A stretch of 64,000 nt of DNA from Diaphorobacter ruginosibacter (lineage in GTDB: Bacteria > Pseudomonadota > Gammaproteobacteria > Burkholderiales > Burkholderiaceae_C): contig NZ_CP060714.1 in NCBI RefSeq assembly GCF_014395975.1, forward strand, positions 744,001 through 808,000, read 5' to 3'. Positions 18,445 to 27,639 of this stretch are shown in pieces (the first letter of the stretch is position 1; every line of letters begins with the position of its first letter). The notes below the pieces were generated by a model. That model had not been told where the DNA came from, made no database searches, and saw nothing but the letters and a program-made list of their open reading frames with translations. Made by a program: the position numbers and the translations under genes.

Positions 18445-18993
18445 ATGGACTTCTTGAAGCGATTGTTTGCATCGTCGCCCCGGAAAGACAGTTCCGCCAG
18501 ACCGGCTCGTCCTGAAGACTGGTCCACGGTACCGTCGCTGCAGGCGAGCGAGCTCGTGGCCTTCGGCGACGAGGTGAGCCGTCTGTCCGTCGAGTTCGAT
18601 ATCGAGGCGCTGGTCGTGAGCCACGAGCGCTGGATGCCCTGGCTCTGGCAGGCGCTGGGTGGCCAGATCGACGCGCAGTTGCGGCCGGATGTGATCCGTG
18701 ATGATCGAAGCTCCGAGCTCGGCGCATGGCTGCACGATGCGGGACGCAAGGCGCTGGGACACCTGCCCGCCTACGACCTGCTGCTGGTGCGCAACCGTTA
18801 TTTCCATTTGAAGGCGGCGGAGCTGATCACCCTGCTGGAAGGCGGCGAGCAGGCGCGCGCCGAGCATACGTTCAAGCAGTGCGAGCACGCCTCGCGCCAG
18901 ATCGTGCTGCTGCTCAAGGAACTCAAGCGCGGTCTCGCGCGCCATGCCGCTCCCTCGCAGAGCCGCAAGCCGAGCCTGACGGCCGGAGGCTGA
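18445..18993 (+). CDS. CZB-like (chemoreceptor zinc-binding) domain protein, degenerate
   Basis: A 182-residue cytoplasmic protein whose core (about 45-150) resembles the CZB domain: SHERWMPWLW, SELGAWLHDAG, then YDLLLVRNRYFHLKAAELI. In CZB domains zinc is held by His, Cys and two His. Here the first and last His remain, but the Cys position just before xLGxW is Ser, and the first His of the HxxxH pair is Asn. Zinc binding is therefore doubtful. GGAGG lies eight bases before the ATG. It sits between T2SS genes on the opposite strand. Function unknown; a sensory or cyclase-partner role is only suggested by the family. Confidence 0.65.
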   Translation: MDFLKRLFASSPRKDSSARPARPEDWSTVPSLQASELVAFGDEVSRLSVEFDIEALVVSHERWMPWLWQALGGQIDAQLRPDVIRDDRSSELGAWLHDAGRKALGHLPAYDLLLVRNRYFHLKAAELITLLEGGEQARAEHTFKQCEHASRQIVLLLKELKRGLARHAAPSQSRKPSLTAGG

Positions 18994-19028
18994 CCTGCAC
19001 CGACCCGCGGTGTCTTGTTTTCCCGGGG

Positions 19029-20390
19029 TCAGTCGCGCGTGACGCGCAGCACCTCTTCCGCGCTGGTGATGCCGGCAGCCACTAGCCGGTCTCCATCGGT
19101 CCGCATGAGCGACATTCCGCTCGCCAGTGCCTGGTCGCGAATGTCAGATTCACTGGCCTGTCCGTGGATCTGCGCGCGGATCCTGTCGTCCACTTCCAGC
19201 AGCTCGAAGATGCCCGTGCGGCCGCGGTAGCCGGACGGATCGCTTGCGTCGATCTTGCGCACCAGCCGCTGGGCCAGGACGCCAAGCAGCGAACTCGACA
19301 GCAGGAACGGCTCGACACCCATGTCGGTGAGGCGCGTGATGGCGCTGGTGGAGTCGTTGGTGTGCAGCGTGGCAAGCACCAGGTGGCCCGTGAGCGACGC
19401 CTGGATCGCGATCTGTGCGGTTTCGAAGTCGCGGATTTCACCGATCATGATCACGTCAGGGTCCTGGCGCAGGATGGCACGCAGGGCCTTGGCAAATGTG
19501 AGGTCGATCTTGCTGTTGATCTGGGTCTGGCCGACGCCCGCGAGCTCGTATTCGATCGGATCCTCGACGGTCATGATGTTGCTGCTGGACGCATCCAGGC
19601 GCGCAAGCGCCGCATACAGCGTGGTGGTCTTGCCCGATCCCGTGGGCCCCGTCACCAGGATGATGCCGTGCGGCTGCTGGATCAGGCGTTCGAACTGCGA
19701 GAGCACGGGACCCTGCATGCCCACCGATTCGAGGCTGAGCTTGTTCTCGCTCTTGTCGAGCAGACGCAGCACGGCGCGCTCGCCATGCGCATTGGGAAGG
19801 GTGGACACGCGCACGTCGATGGCCCGGGTCCCGAGGCGCAGCGAGATGCGGCCGTCCTGTGGCAGGCGCTTTTCGGAGATGTCCAGGTCCGCCATGATCT
19901 TGAGGCGCGAGATCAGCGCCGCGTGCAACGCGCGGTTGGGCTGAACCACCTCGCGCAGCGTGCCGTCCACGCGGAAGCGCACGCTCGAATGGCGTTCGTA
20001 GGGCTCGATGTGGATATCGCTCGCACCGTCACGCACGGCCTGCGTGAGCAGCGCGTTGAGCATGCGGATGATGGGCGCGTCTCCCGCCGATTCCAGCAGA
20101 TCCTCCACGGCCGGGAGCTCCTGCATCATGCGCGAGAGGTCGGCGTCGGACTCGACCTCGCTCACGACCATCGCGGCGCTGGAGTCGGACTGCGAATAGG
20201 CAGCGCTGATGCGCTGCGCGAGCGCATGGTTGTCGAGCTGGGCGAGCTGCTGCACGGGATGCTTGCGCAGCACTTCGGATACCGCGCCCATGTCGGGCAC
20301 TGCGCCGTGCCAAAGCACCAGTTGATGGCCATCGTCCTCCAGCAGCAGCTGGGTCGATCGCGCGAAGGTGTAGGGCAGGGGGTGGCGCAT
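19029..20390 (-). CDS. gspE: Type II secretion ATPase GspE (no tetracysteine module)
   Basis: A 453-residue secretion ATPase that powers pseudopilus assembly at the inner membrane. Walker A GPTGSGKTTT begins near 248, followed by the Asp box (MTVEDPIEYE), Walker B (DVIMIGEIRD) and the His box (LATLHTND). The normal GspE zinc module, a pair of CxxC motifs between LVR and GYRGR, is missing: QRLVRK (residue 379) is followed almost directly by GYRGRTGIFELL. This explains the short length. A GTG start at 20453 would overlap the gspD stop (GTGA), but the ATG at 20390 begins the family homology. Confidence 0.93.
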   Translation of the reverse strand: MRHPLPYTFARSTQLLLEDDGHQLVLWHGAVPDMGAVSEVLRKHPVQQLAQLDNHALAQRISAAYSQSDSSAAMVVSEVESDADLSRMMQELPAVEDLLESAGDAPIIRMLNALLTQAVRDGASDIHIEPYERHSSVRFRVDGTLREVVQPNRALHAALISRLKIMADLDISEKRLPQDGRISLRLGTRAIDVRVSTLPNAHGERAVLRLLDKSENKLSLESVGMQGPVLSQFERLIQQPHGIILVTGPTGSGKTTTLYAALARLDASSSNIMTVEDPIEYELAGVGQTQINSKIDLTFAKALRAILRQDPDVIMIGEIRDFETAQIAIQASLTGHLVLATLHTNDSTSAITRLTDMGVEPFLLSSSLLGVLAQRLVRKIDASDPSGYRGRTGIFELLEVDDRIRAQIHGQASESDIRDQALASGMSLMRTDGDRLVAAGITSAEEVLRVTRD

Positions 20391-20449
20391 GGGCTCTCTG
20401 TCTGGCGGTTGCTCTGAGGGGATCGATGGCGGGCGCGGATGCGCAGGCC

Positions 20450-22822
20450 TCACTGGGGCGTGAAGCTCGGGTCCTGCACACTCCAGTTCTGTGGTGTCGC
20501 CTGCGGCTTCTCGGCGGGGCTGGCCGACGACATCGGCAGCAGCGGTCCGGGCACGGGCTTGGCCGGCGCGCGGTTGTCCGATGGCTTGCCCTGCGTGTTC
20601 AGCGGCGGCAGCACCGGCGCGTCGCTCACCGCGCGCATGATGGTGCTTTCCGCGGGCTGGTTGTTCAACTGCATGGCACGGATGGCCTCGTAGCGGTCCT
20701 GCACCAATGCATCGCTGGTGGCATCGTCACGGATCACGACGGGGCGAAGGAACACCATCAGGTTGGTTTTGGTGCGATTGCGGCGTTCGTTACGGAAGAG
20801 TCCGCCCACAACCGGAAGGTCACCCATCAAGGGCACCTTGTCTTGACCGAGCCCGTAGGAGTCCTCCAGCAGGCCGCCGATCACAATCACGTTGCCGTCC
20901 TGCACCAGCACGGAGGACTCGATCGCGCGCTTGCTGGTGGTCGGGCCGTTGGTGTTCTTCGCGGTGTCGTTGTTGACCTTGGAGACTTCCTGGTAGAGCG
21001 TGAGCTTGACGCTACCGTTCTCGCTGATCTGCGGGCGCACGCGCAGCATCAGGCCCACGTCCTTGCGTTCGACCGTGGTGAACGGATTGACCGTGGAGCT
21101 GCCCGTGGAGTTGGCGTAGGAACCCGTCACGAACGGAACGTTCTCGCCGATGATGATCTGGGCTTCCTCATTGTCGAGCGTGAGCAGGTTCGGCGTGGAC
21201 AGCACATTCGCGTCGCCCGTGTTCTCGAGGAAGTTGGCAAGCGCACCCAGGTAGTACTTGCCGTTGATGCGCGGTGCGATGGCGATGTTCATGCCGGCGG
21301 AAGGCTTGACCGAGGAGAGCGCGCTGGTGGTACTGCCGGAGCTGCCCAGCCCGGCAGCAGCCAGAGCCAGGTCGATGATGTTGGTGCCGGTCTGTCCGGA
21401 GTTGGTGCCGATCACGCCCAGCGTGCTGCCGTACTTGCCCATGATGCCCTGCCACTGGATGCCGAACTCGGCCACCTTGCTGGCGGAGACTTCGACGATC
21501 AGGCTTTCGATCAGCACCTGTGCGCGGCGTCCGTCGAGCTTGTCGATGACGGCGCGGATCTGGCGGTACTGCGGCTCGGGCGCCGTGATGATCAGCGAGT
21601 TGGTCGACGGATCGGCCTGGATCTGTCCGCCGGTGGATGGCTGGTTCTGGCTACCCTGCGAGCTGCCGAGACTGCCCAGGCCGCCGCTGGTGCCGGAGGA
21701 GCCGAGGCCGCCGCCCGAGCTGCTGGTGCTGGTGTTCTGCAGGCCATTGTTGCCGGTGCTGCCGAGGCCTCCGGTCATCCCGCCGCTGCCGCCGCTGAAG
21801 GGCAGGCCGGAGCCGGTGCTTCCCGAGCCGGAGCCGCCGCCCATCGAGCCGCTGGAAATGGCGGCGCGCAGGGTGGCCGCGAGCTTCACCGCGTCGGCGT
21901 TCTTCAGGTAGACGACGTGGATGTTGCCGGTGGCAGCGGAGCTGCCCACCACGGGCGCCTGGTCGAGCTTGGCGACCAGCGAGCGCACCAGCGCGAGGCG
22001 CGCCGGATTGGCGGCGCGCACGATCAGTGCGTTGCTGCGCGGCTCGGCCAGCAGTGTGGTGCGATAGGAGGCGTCGCCCTGCACGCCGGGGGTGCCGGTG
22101 GCCGTGGGCGTGCCGCCGCCGCTGCCGTCGACGAGCTTCTGCACCAGTGGCGCGAGGTCGGACGCAATGGCGTTCTGCAGCGGAATCACCTCGACGTCGC
22201 TGGCATTGGAGACGTCCATCGCGGCGATGATGCGGGCGATGCGCTGCAGGTTGTCACCATAGTCGGTGATCACCAGCGAGTTGTTGCCGGGATTCACGTT
22301 GATGGTGTTGTTGGGGCTGATCAGCGGACGCAGCACCGGCACCAGGTTGTTGGCATTCTCGAAGTTGAGCTTGAAGATCTGCGTGGCGATCTGCCCGCCG
22401 CTCGGGGCCGTGCCCGAGCTGCCCTGCGTGACCGTGACTGCGCCTGTCTGCAGCTTGGCATCGGCCTCGGGAACGACCTTGTACAGGCCCGCGGACTCGA
22501 CAATGGTGAAGCCCTGCAGACGCAGCGCGGCGAGGAACTGGTTGAATGCGACGCTGGGCTGCACCGGCTTGTCGGTGACCAGCGTGAGCTGGCCCTTCAC
22601 GCGGGGATCGACCACCACGTTGCGGCCGGTGATGGTGGCGATCGTGCGCGCCACGGCCTCGATGTCGGCGTTGGCGAAGTTCAGGGTGACGGGTTCGTTG
22701 GACTGCACGCTGCCCTGGGGCGCGGAGATCGCGTGCATGGGAACGCCGGCGCACAGCAGCAGGGTGCTGGCGGCAATGGAGTGCAAAGCAGTCCGCAGGC
22801 GGTGTCGAGGCAAAAGAGTCAT
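20450..22822 (-). CDS. gspD: Type II secretion secretin GspD
   Basis: A 790-residue outer-membrane secretin. A signal peptide ends near HAISA; N0-N3 domains follow (PVTLNFANADIEAV onward) and the secretin core carries VPLLGDLP-like VPLMGDLPVVGGLF and NLMVFLRP. A long Ser/Gly/Thr-rich linker (about 320-400) interrupts the N3 domain, a common but variable feature. A C-terminal Pro-rich tail follows; it could hold a pilotin-binding S-domain, but no pilotin gene is nearby. It starts four bases after gspN stops, so it is probably translationally coupled. Confidence 0.95.
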   Translation of the reverse strand: MTLLPRHRLRTALHSIAASTLLLCAGVPMHAISAPQGSVQSNEPVTLNFANADIEAVARTIATITGRNVVVDPRVKGQLTLVTDKPVQPSVAFNQFLAALRLQGFTIVESAGLYKVVPEADAKLQTGAVTVTQGSSGTAPSGGQIATQIFKLNFENANNLVPVLRPLISPNNTINVNPGNNSLVITDYGDNLQRIARIIAAMDVSNASDVEVIPLQNAIASDLAPLVQKLVDGSGGGTPTATGTPGVQGDASYRTTLLAEPRSNALIVRAANPARLALVRSLVAKLDQAPVVGSSAATGNIHVVYLKNADAVKLAATLRAAISSGSMGGGSGSGSTGSGLPFSGGSGGMTGGLGSTGNNGLQNTSTSSSGGGLGSSGTSGGLGSLGSSQGSQNQPSTGGQIQADPSTNSLIITAPEPQYRQIRAVIDKLDGRRAQVLIESLIVEVSASKVAEFGIQWQGIMGKYGSTLGVIGTNSGQTGTNIIDLALAAAGLGSSGSTTSALSSVKPSAGMNIAIAPRINGKYYLGALANFLENTGDANVLSTPNLLTLDNEEAQIIIGENVPFVTGSYANSTGSSTVNPFTTVERKDVGLMLRVRPQISENGSVKLTLYQEVSKVNNDTAKNTNGPTTSKRAIESSVLVQDGNVIVIGGLLEDSYGLGQDKVPLMGDLPVVGGLFRNERRNRTKTNLMVFLRPVVIRDDATSDALVQDRYEAIRAMQLNNQPAESTIMRAVSDAPVLPPLNTQGKPSDNRAPAKPVPGPLLPMSSASPAEKPQATPQNWSVQDPSFTPQ

Positions 22823-22826
22823 AGGG

Positions 22827-23636
22827 TCAACCCACGGTGAGGATGGAGCGGTCGCCGGTGCGCCGCCCAATGATATTCAATAGATTGGCAAGCGCGGCCT
22901 CGCGGCCCTGAGCCGCCCTGGCTTCGCCCATGAAGCGCAGCCTCTGGCCCACCCACTGGCCCGAGCCGTTGAGCAGCAGTGCGCCGTCCAGCGTGGTCAG
23001 GGTCAGCGTAGGGGCCTCGCCGCCCTGGAGCGCGACGCGGTAGCTTCCCATGGGACGCAGCGTGGACAGCTTGGACGACACGTCGAGCGCATCGAGCTGC
23101 ACCAGTCCCTGCGTGGCCATGCGGCCCGCATTCCATTCGATCTGCAGATTCTGCGTGGACAGCGACAGCTTGCCCTGGGGCTGGATCGTGTTCCAGGGCG
23201 TGCCCAGTCCGCTGAGCACGGCGGCCGGCCAGTGGCTCTCATGGTTGGTGACGGTCAGCGCCATGCCGTTCAGGCGCATGCGGGCACGTGCCTGGATCGG
23301 CGTGGTGGTGCAGCAGTCGGAGCGCAGTTCCACATTGGCGCCCACGAAGGCCGGGCGCAACTGCCAGTTCAGCCGTCCGGGCAATGCGGACTGGTCGGTG
23401 CTGCCCTGGCCGCCGGTCAGCACGAGCTGGGCTGAGCCGTTCCACAGCGTACCGCGCGCCTGCTGCAGCTGTACCTGTCCGCGCGTTGCCTGGAACACGC
23501 CGGCCGCAAACCAGCTGGCCGGCGCCTGCAGGCCGAGCACGGTCAATCCGCCCAGCAGGCCGCCCAGCACCGCCCAGCCCCGGGGTGCGCGGATGCTGGC
23601 GGAAGGGCGTTTCGGTGAAAGCTGTTTACGGGCCAC
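22827..23636 (-). CDS. gspN: Type II secretion protein GspN
   Basis: About 269 residues, matching the T2SN family: one N-terminal membrane helix (GWAVLGGLLGGLTVLGL) and a periplasmic beta-rich domain with LWNGSAQLVL and LLNGSGQWVGQRLRF patterns. GspN is found in a subset of type II systems and its role is not settled. No ATG exists near the expected start; the best candidate is GTG 23636, just after the gspM stop, giving a basic N-terminus before the helix. A TTG at 23669 is the alternative. Part of the gspG-E operon. Confidence 0.8.
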   Translation of the reverse strand: MARKQLSPKRPSASIRAPRGWAVLGGLLGGLTVLGLQAPASWFAAGVFQATRGQVQLQQARGTLWNGSAQLVLTGGQGSTDQSALPGRLNWQLRPAFVGANVELRSDCCTTTPIQARARMRLNGMALTVTNHESHWPAAVLSGLGTPWNTIQPQGKLSLSTQNLQIEWNAGRMATQGLVQLDALDVSSKLSTLRPMGSYRVALQGGEAPTLTLTTLDGALLLNGSGQWVGQRLRFMGEARAAQGREAALANLLNIIGRRTGDRSILTVG

Positions 23637-23692
23637 GGGTTCGGAAAAGGGTTGTGCGTTGTGCGGCAAGTGAAGGTGAAGGCGTTTGCGTG

Positions 23693-24217
23693 TCAGTTCG
23701 ATGGGGGCAGCGACAGGATCAGCGTTCCGTCCCAGTGCGCGGGCAAGGCCGGGGCATTGCCCTTGGTGCCGGCGCTGCGCACCAGCTTGGCCTGGATCGG
23801 CACCACGCGCGCGGTGCTGCGCACCTGGGCAAGCCACTGGGCCAGCGAGGTGGCAGGCACGCCCTTGAGCGTGACCGTTGCACGATCGGCGACGATGGTC
23901 ATCTGTGCGGACGCGCCCATGGACTGGGTGAGCGAGCTCTGCAGCGCGCGGACCGCATCGTTGGCCTGGATGCGCGGCGCCTTCTGCAGTTCCAGTGCTT
24001 CCTGTTGCAGGCCGCGCATGTGCTGGAGTTGCCGGTCGAGCTGCGCATGTGCCTGCGGGGCGAGGCGCAGCGTCTTGATGGCGGGCGCCAGGGCGACCCA
24101 CCAGACCAGGGCAAGGCCCACGAGGCCGGCGGCGGCCATCACGAGCATCTGCTCGCGCCCCTGCAGGGCGTTCCAGCGTTGCTTGAGGGCGTCGAGCGTT
24201 TCGTTTTTCCTGTTCAT
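23693..24217 (-). CDS. gspM: Type II secretion protein GspM
   Basis: A 174-residue bitopic inner-membrane protein that pairs with GspL. A short cytoplasmic N-terminus (LKQRWNALQGREQML) leads into one membrane helix (MAAAGLVGLALVWWVALAP, about 26-45), then a coiled coil and a small ferredoxin-like periplasmic domain (VTLKGVPATSLAQWLAQV). Typical length. Overlaps the gspL stop by ATGA. Confidence 0.92.
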   Translation of the reverse strand: MNRKNETLDALKQRWNALQGREQMLVMAAAGLVGLALVWWVALAPAIKTLRLAPQAHAQLDRQLQHMRGLQQEALELQKAPRIQANDAVRALQSSLTQSMGASAQMTIVADRATVTLKGVPATSLAQWLAQVRSTARVVPIQAKLVRSAGTKGNAPALPAHWDGTLILSLPPSN

Positions 24218-25455
24218 GGCTGGCCCTCCGCTGCGCGTACCCAGATCTGGCGATCCTGCTGGCGTGCTGTGAAGCCGTCGGCGCGCAGGCGCTGATTGAC
24301 GGCATCAAGCTCTTCCAGGCTGATGTTCACGCCGCCGAGCTTGAGTTCGGCGTCGGCAAACTCCACCTGGGCCGGCACCTGCCCGGGCGGCAGGGCCACA
24401 CCCGTGGCAGCCATCAGGGGCTCCAGGTCGCGCGGCGACACGCTGCCCGCCACCTGGCGCAGTTGCGTCACTTCACGCTCCATCTGAACGGGCGCATCCA
24501 CGATGACCTTCACGTTCGGAAAGGTCTGCTGCAGGATGCTGCGCACGCCGGCTTCCTTGGCCTTGAGCGACTGATTTTCCTTGAAGGCCCAGACGTTCAG
24601 GCCCACGACCTGGGCGATCAGGGCAATGCCCAGCGCCCAGCGTCCCGCGCGCCACTGTGGTGCGCGCAGAAAGCTGTTGAGGGCACCGCTCACGCTGCGC
24701 AGCGCGCGCGTGCGTCCGCTGCTGGCGAATTCGAGCTGTGCGAGGTTCCAGTTGCCGCGTGCCGCCGCCAGCGACCGGTGGCCCACGGTGGCGATCTCCA
24801 CGGGGCGGCCCAGCATCTGCTCGGCCACGCCTGCCATGGCGGGTTCGGCACGCACGATGGGTGGTGTCTCGCCATCGCCATGATGCAGGCCCAGCGCGAG
24901 CGTGGCTGCATTGAGCGGAAGCACGGTCACGGCCTTGTCCGGGCCTTGCGAGGTGAGCACCAGCTGGGCATCCTCGGGCACGCCCAGCACATACACCAGC
25001 CGCTCGCCTTCGGGGCCCTGGGTGCCGGGGGCAAATTCTGGCACGATGCGGCTGGCCGGGCGTCCGGCCGCCTCGAGCACCTGCAGGTTCATGCGCAGCC
25101 AGTTGCGGTCGCACACCGCCACCCAGGCCGGGGCACCGGAGGGGGCATCGGGCTCGAGCGCAAAGTGCAACTGGGCCGGGTCGTCCAGCACCTGCTCTTC
25201 CAGCAGGCCCTCCAGCACCGACCGCAGGCGCGTGGGGTTGCTTGCCGCACCCTGGGGCAGCGTGACACGCTGCCACGACATGGCGCGCGCGGGCACCACC
25301 ACGACCACTTCACCCGTGCGGCCCGGGTCGGGCAGCAAGGTGGCTGCGGCGCTGGCTTGGCGGGTTGCAGTATGGCCATCGGCGGTCAGGGTATAGCTGT
25401 ACGCGGTGGCCGGCCCCGGTGTGCCCGGAGGCAGATAGATGATGAGGATGCTCAT
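24214..25455 (-). CDS. gspL: Type II secretion protein GspL
   Basis: A 413-residue bitopic protein that anchors GspE to the inner membrane. The N-terminal actin-like cytoplasmic domain (1-265) contains VVVVPARAMSWQRVTLP and VVLDDPAQ-like features; one membrane helix follows (GRWALGIALIAQVVGLNVWAF, about 270-290), then a periplasmic ferredoxin-like domain. Length is usual for the family. Linked by four-base overlap to gspM downstream and 67 bases after gspK. Confidence 0.92.
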   Translation of the reverse strand: MSILIIYLPPGTPGPATAYSYTLTADGHTATRQASAAATLLPDPGRTGEVVVVVPARAMSWQRVTLPQGAASNPTRLRSVLEGLLEEQVLDDPAQLHFALEPDAPSGAPAWVAVCDRNWLRMNLQVLEAAGRPASRIVPEFAPGTQGPEGERLVYVLGVPEDAQLVLTSQGPDKAVTVLPLNAATLALGLHHGDGETPPIVRAEPAMAGVAEQMLGRPVEIATVGHRSLAAARGNWNLAQLEFASSGRTRALRSVSGALNSFLRAPQWRAGRWALGIALIAQVVGLNVWAFKENQSLKAKEAGVRSILQQTFPNVKVIVDAPVQMEREVTQLRQVAGSVSPRDLEPLMAATGVALPPGQVPAQVEFADAELKLGGVNISLEELDAVNQRLRADGFTARQQDRQIWVRAAEGQP

Positions 25456-25522
25456 GACTTGTTTTCGCGCGCCATTTTAGGCGGCGTACGTGACAGTGGC
25501 AGGCATCGTTTGTACGCAGTGT

Positions 25523-26539
25523 TCAAGATTTGCCCGGTGCCAGTGTATCTGCCGAGTCGCGCAGGAAGCCGCCCCGCTCGCGCCAGAGGGTGCGCGTGTG
25601 GTTGCCTTGCTGCTTGTACACGAGCGAGCGCTCCTCGACGACGGTCTGGTCGATGCGCATGCGACCGCGTATCTCGAAATAGGAGGACTTCACGTCGAAA
25701 TACTGGGTGGTCAGCAGCTCCGGCTTGCTCAGCAGCTTGGAGGCGTCCTCCACGCTCTTGAAGTAGTTCGATGCGCGCGACTGTACGATGCGCTGGGCGT
25801 CCGGCATGTCGAGCCCTATGGCGCTGGCCCAGATCGCCTCGGCATCGGCGGTGTTGATGTTGAGCAGGGTAGGCTGCGGCAGCAGCGTCACGTGGGGGGC
25901 CAGCCGGTCGATGGTGGACGGCTGGATGCCCCACCAGGTGAGCTGGCCCACGCTTTGCGGCATCAGCGGGCTCTGGGGGCTTTGCTGGCTTGGCGCACTG
26001 CTGCCCTGAGCGGCCGGTGCTGCCTTCGCCATGTTCTGGGCGATCCGCTGGAGCTCCTGCTGCGGCAGGCCCAGATACTGGAAGAGCCGGGTGAATTGCC
26101 TGAGCGCGGTCTCGTTGAGCTTGTTGCCTTCCGACACCAGGTTGCGCAGGTTCATGCGCGACTGGAGATCGGTGATGCGGCCCGACAGAAAGGCGTTCTC
26201 GGTGTCCGCGGTGGCCGCGCCGGGATCGGACACGTTGCGCTGCGCGGAAAGGAATGTGGACAGCCGCGCCTCCTCAAGGGGGATCGACCACGGCTCGGTG
26301 AGGTTGTCGGTTCTGTCGCCCCGTGCGAGCGCGTCCTCGCGCAGGATCAGGCGCGACCAGTCGAGTGCGCCCACGAGGATCCAGGCCGACTGGATGCGTG
26401 CGCGCTCGGCCGATTCGACCTCGATGGCGCGCCACTGCTGCCACATCGCCGTGGCGGCAAAGGTGGCCACCAGCGCGACGGTGAGCATGGCGGCCAGCAG
26501 CGCCGCGCCGCGCTGATGCATCCGCTGTGTCCGTGTCAT
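25523..26539 (-). CDS. gspK: Type II secretion minor pseudopilin GspK
   Basis: A 338-residue minor pseudopilin that caps the pseudopilus tip with GspI and GspJ. The N-terminus has the prepilin pattern QRGAALLAAMLTVALVATFAATAMW, cleaved after the glycine, and the large alpha-helical insert typical of GspK is present (RITDLQSRMNLRNLV; LLNINTADAEAI). The ATG overlaps the gspJ stop by four bases (ATGA), which fixes the start. Exported and processed by a prepilin peptidase not encoded in this window. Confidence 0.94.
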   Translation of the reverse strand: MTRTQRMHQRGAALLAAMLTVALVATFAATAMWQQWRAIEVESAERARIQSAWILVGALDWSRLILREDALARGDRTDNLTEPWSIPLEEARLSTFLSAQRNVSDPGAATADTENAFLSGRITDLQSRMNLRNLVSEGNKLNETALRQFTRLFQYLGLPQQELQRIAQNMAKAAPAAQGSSAPSQQSPQSPLMPQSVGQLTWWGIQPSTIDRLAPHVTLLPQPTLLNINTADAEAIWASAIGLDMPDAQRIVQSRASNYFKSVEDASKLLSKPELLTTQYFDVKSSYFEIRGRMRIDQTVVEERSLVYKQQGNHTRTLWRERGGFLRDSADTLAPGKS

Positions 26540-27261
26540 GACTTGTTGCCTCCGAGCAGCGGATTCACCCAGTCCTGCGTGATGGTGCCGGAAATGGCGC
26601 GTCCCTCGGGCAGGGTGATCTGTACGCGCACGCCCTCGGGAATGGAGGCTGCGGCCTTGCTCAGGCCGCCCAGCGTCTGTTCGGCAAACGAGCCGTTCGA
26701 GCTCGACAGCGCATTGGCCCACGCACCACCCACGAAGTAATACAGATGCCACTCGGCCAGAGGGAACAGCTGGGTTTCGCGCTGCGCCTCGCTGCTCGAC
26801 GGGGTGCGTGCCCATTGCGCAGCGCGCTCCCATGCGGAGTTCCAGTCGGCGCGCGTATTGACGGGCGGGGACTGCCAGCGCAGCCATTGCTGCGAGTCGC
26901 CCGACATGCGCAGCGCCCAGGCGACCACGACAGCGCCCTGCTCGGGCTGCTGCGAGCTGCGGCGGGTGAGGCGCAGCACCTGGCCATCCCAGCTGAGGGG
27001 CTGGGTGTTGTCGATGGCGATCAGCGCATCCAGGTCGGCGTTCCATTGCGCGAGCGCATTCTGGATCACGACCAGTTGATCGGAGCGCTCCCGGGTGATG
27101 ACCTGGGAGCGTGCCATGCCGTCGAGCCCGCGCCAGCTCAGCAGCGCAATCACCGCGAGGATGGCGATGGCCACCATCAGCTCGATCAGCGTGAAGCCAC
27201 CGGCCACGCTGAACGCGGCGCGGCGTGCGGCGGGGTGCGAGGGTCTGCGCAGCAAGGCCAT
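26536..27261 (-). CDS. gspJ: Type II secretion minor pseudopilin GspJ
   Basis: A 241-residue minor pseudopilin. The class III signal GFTLIELMVAIAIL sits about 22 residues in, so a prepilin peptidase should cut before F and methylate it. The globular domain follows, with the usual ARTPSSSEAQRETQLFPLAEW middle section. It starts three bases after gspI and overlaps gspK by four bases. Tip-complex component with GspI and GspK. Confidence 0.93.
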   Translation of the reverse strand: MALLRRPSHPAARRAAFSVAGGFTLIELMVAIAILAVIALLSWRGLDGMARSQVITRERSDQLVVIQNALAQWNADLDALIAIDNTQPLSWDGQVLRLTRRSSQQPEQGAVVVAWALRMSGDSQQWLRWQSPPVNTRADWNSAWERAAQWARTPSSSEAQRETQLFPLAEWHLYYFVGGAWANALSSSNGSFAEQTLGGLSKAAASIPEGVRVQITLPEGRAISGTITQDWVNPLLGGNKS

Positions 27262-27264
27262 GGG

Positions 27265-27639
27265 TCAGTACCTTCCCACGATGGTGGAAACGCGGATCAC
27301 CGGATAGCGCTCGTCATAGACCTGCGCGTCCACGCGCCGGAACTGCGGGTTGGGCAGCGGCGACACCGTCGTCACCACCTGGTATCTGCGGCCTGCCTGC
27401 TCGCACACGCTCTGTGTATCGCCGAAGGCGGGCAACTGGCGTGACAGGCGCGCCTTGACCAGTTCGTTCTGGGCGCACACGTGGCCCAGCATCACGTCGG
27501 TCTGGCGCGTCGCGTTGACGACCAGGGCCGAGGTGGCCTGTGACCCGGCCATGAGGGCAATCGCCACGATGGCGAGCGCCACCAGCACCTCGACCAGCGT
27601 GAAGCCGGTCTGAGGGCGGGGCAGGCGGCGCAGGGTCAT
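27265..27639 (-). CDS. gspI: Type II secretion minor pseudopilin GspI
   Basis: A 124-residue minor pseudopilin with processing site TGFTLVEVLVALAIVAIALMA, normal length for GspI. Two cysteines (GHVCAQNEL, QSVCEQAG) could form a disulfide. The ATG overlaps the gspH stop by four bases, which selects this start over a longer upstream frame. Forms the initiating tip complex with GspJ and GspK. Confidence 0.93.
   Translation of the reverse strand: MTLRRLPRPQTGFTLVEVLVALAIVAIALMAGSQATSALVVNATRQTDVMLGHVCAQNELVKARLSRQLPAFGDTQSVCEQAGRRYQVVTTVSPLPNPQFRRVDAQVYDERYPVIRVSTIVGRY

Noticed and set aside
20426..22840. Long plus-strand frame opposite gspD
   Set aside because: It shows low-complexity Ala/Gly/Val composition with no domain; gspD is clearly the real gene.
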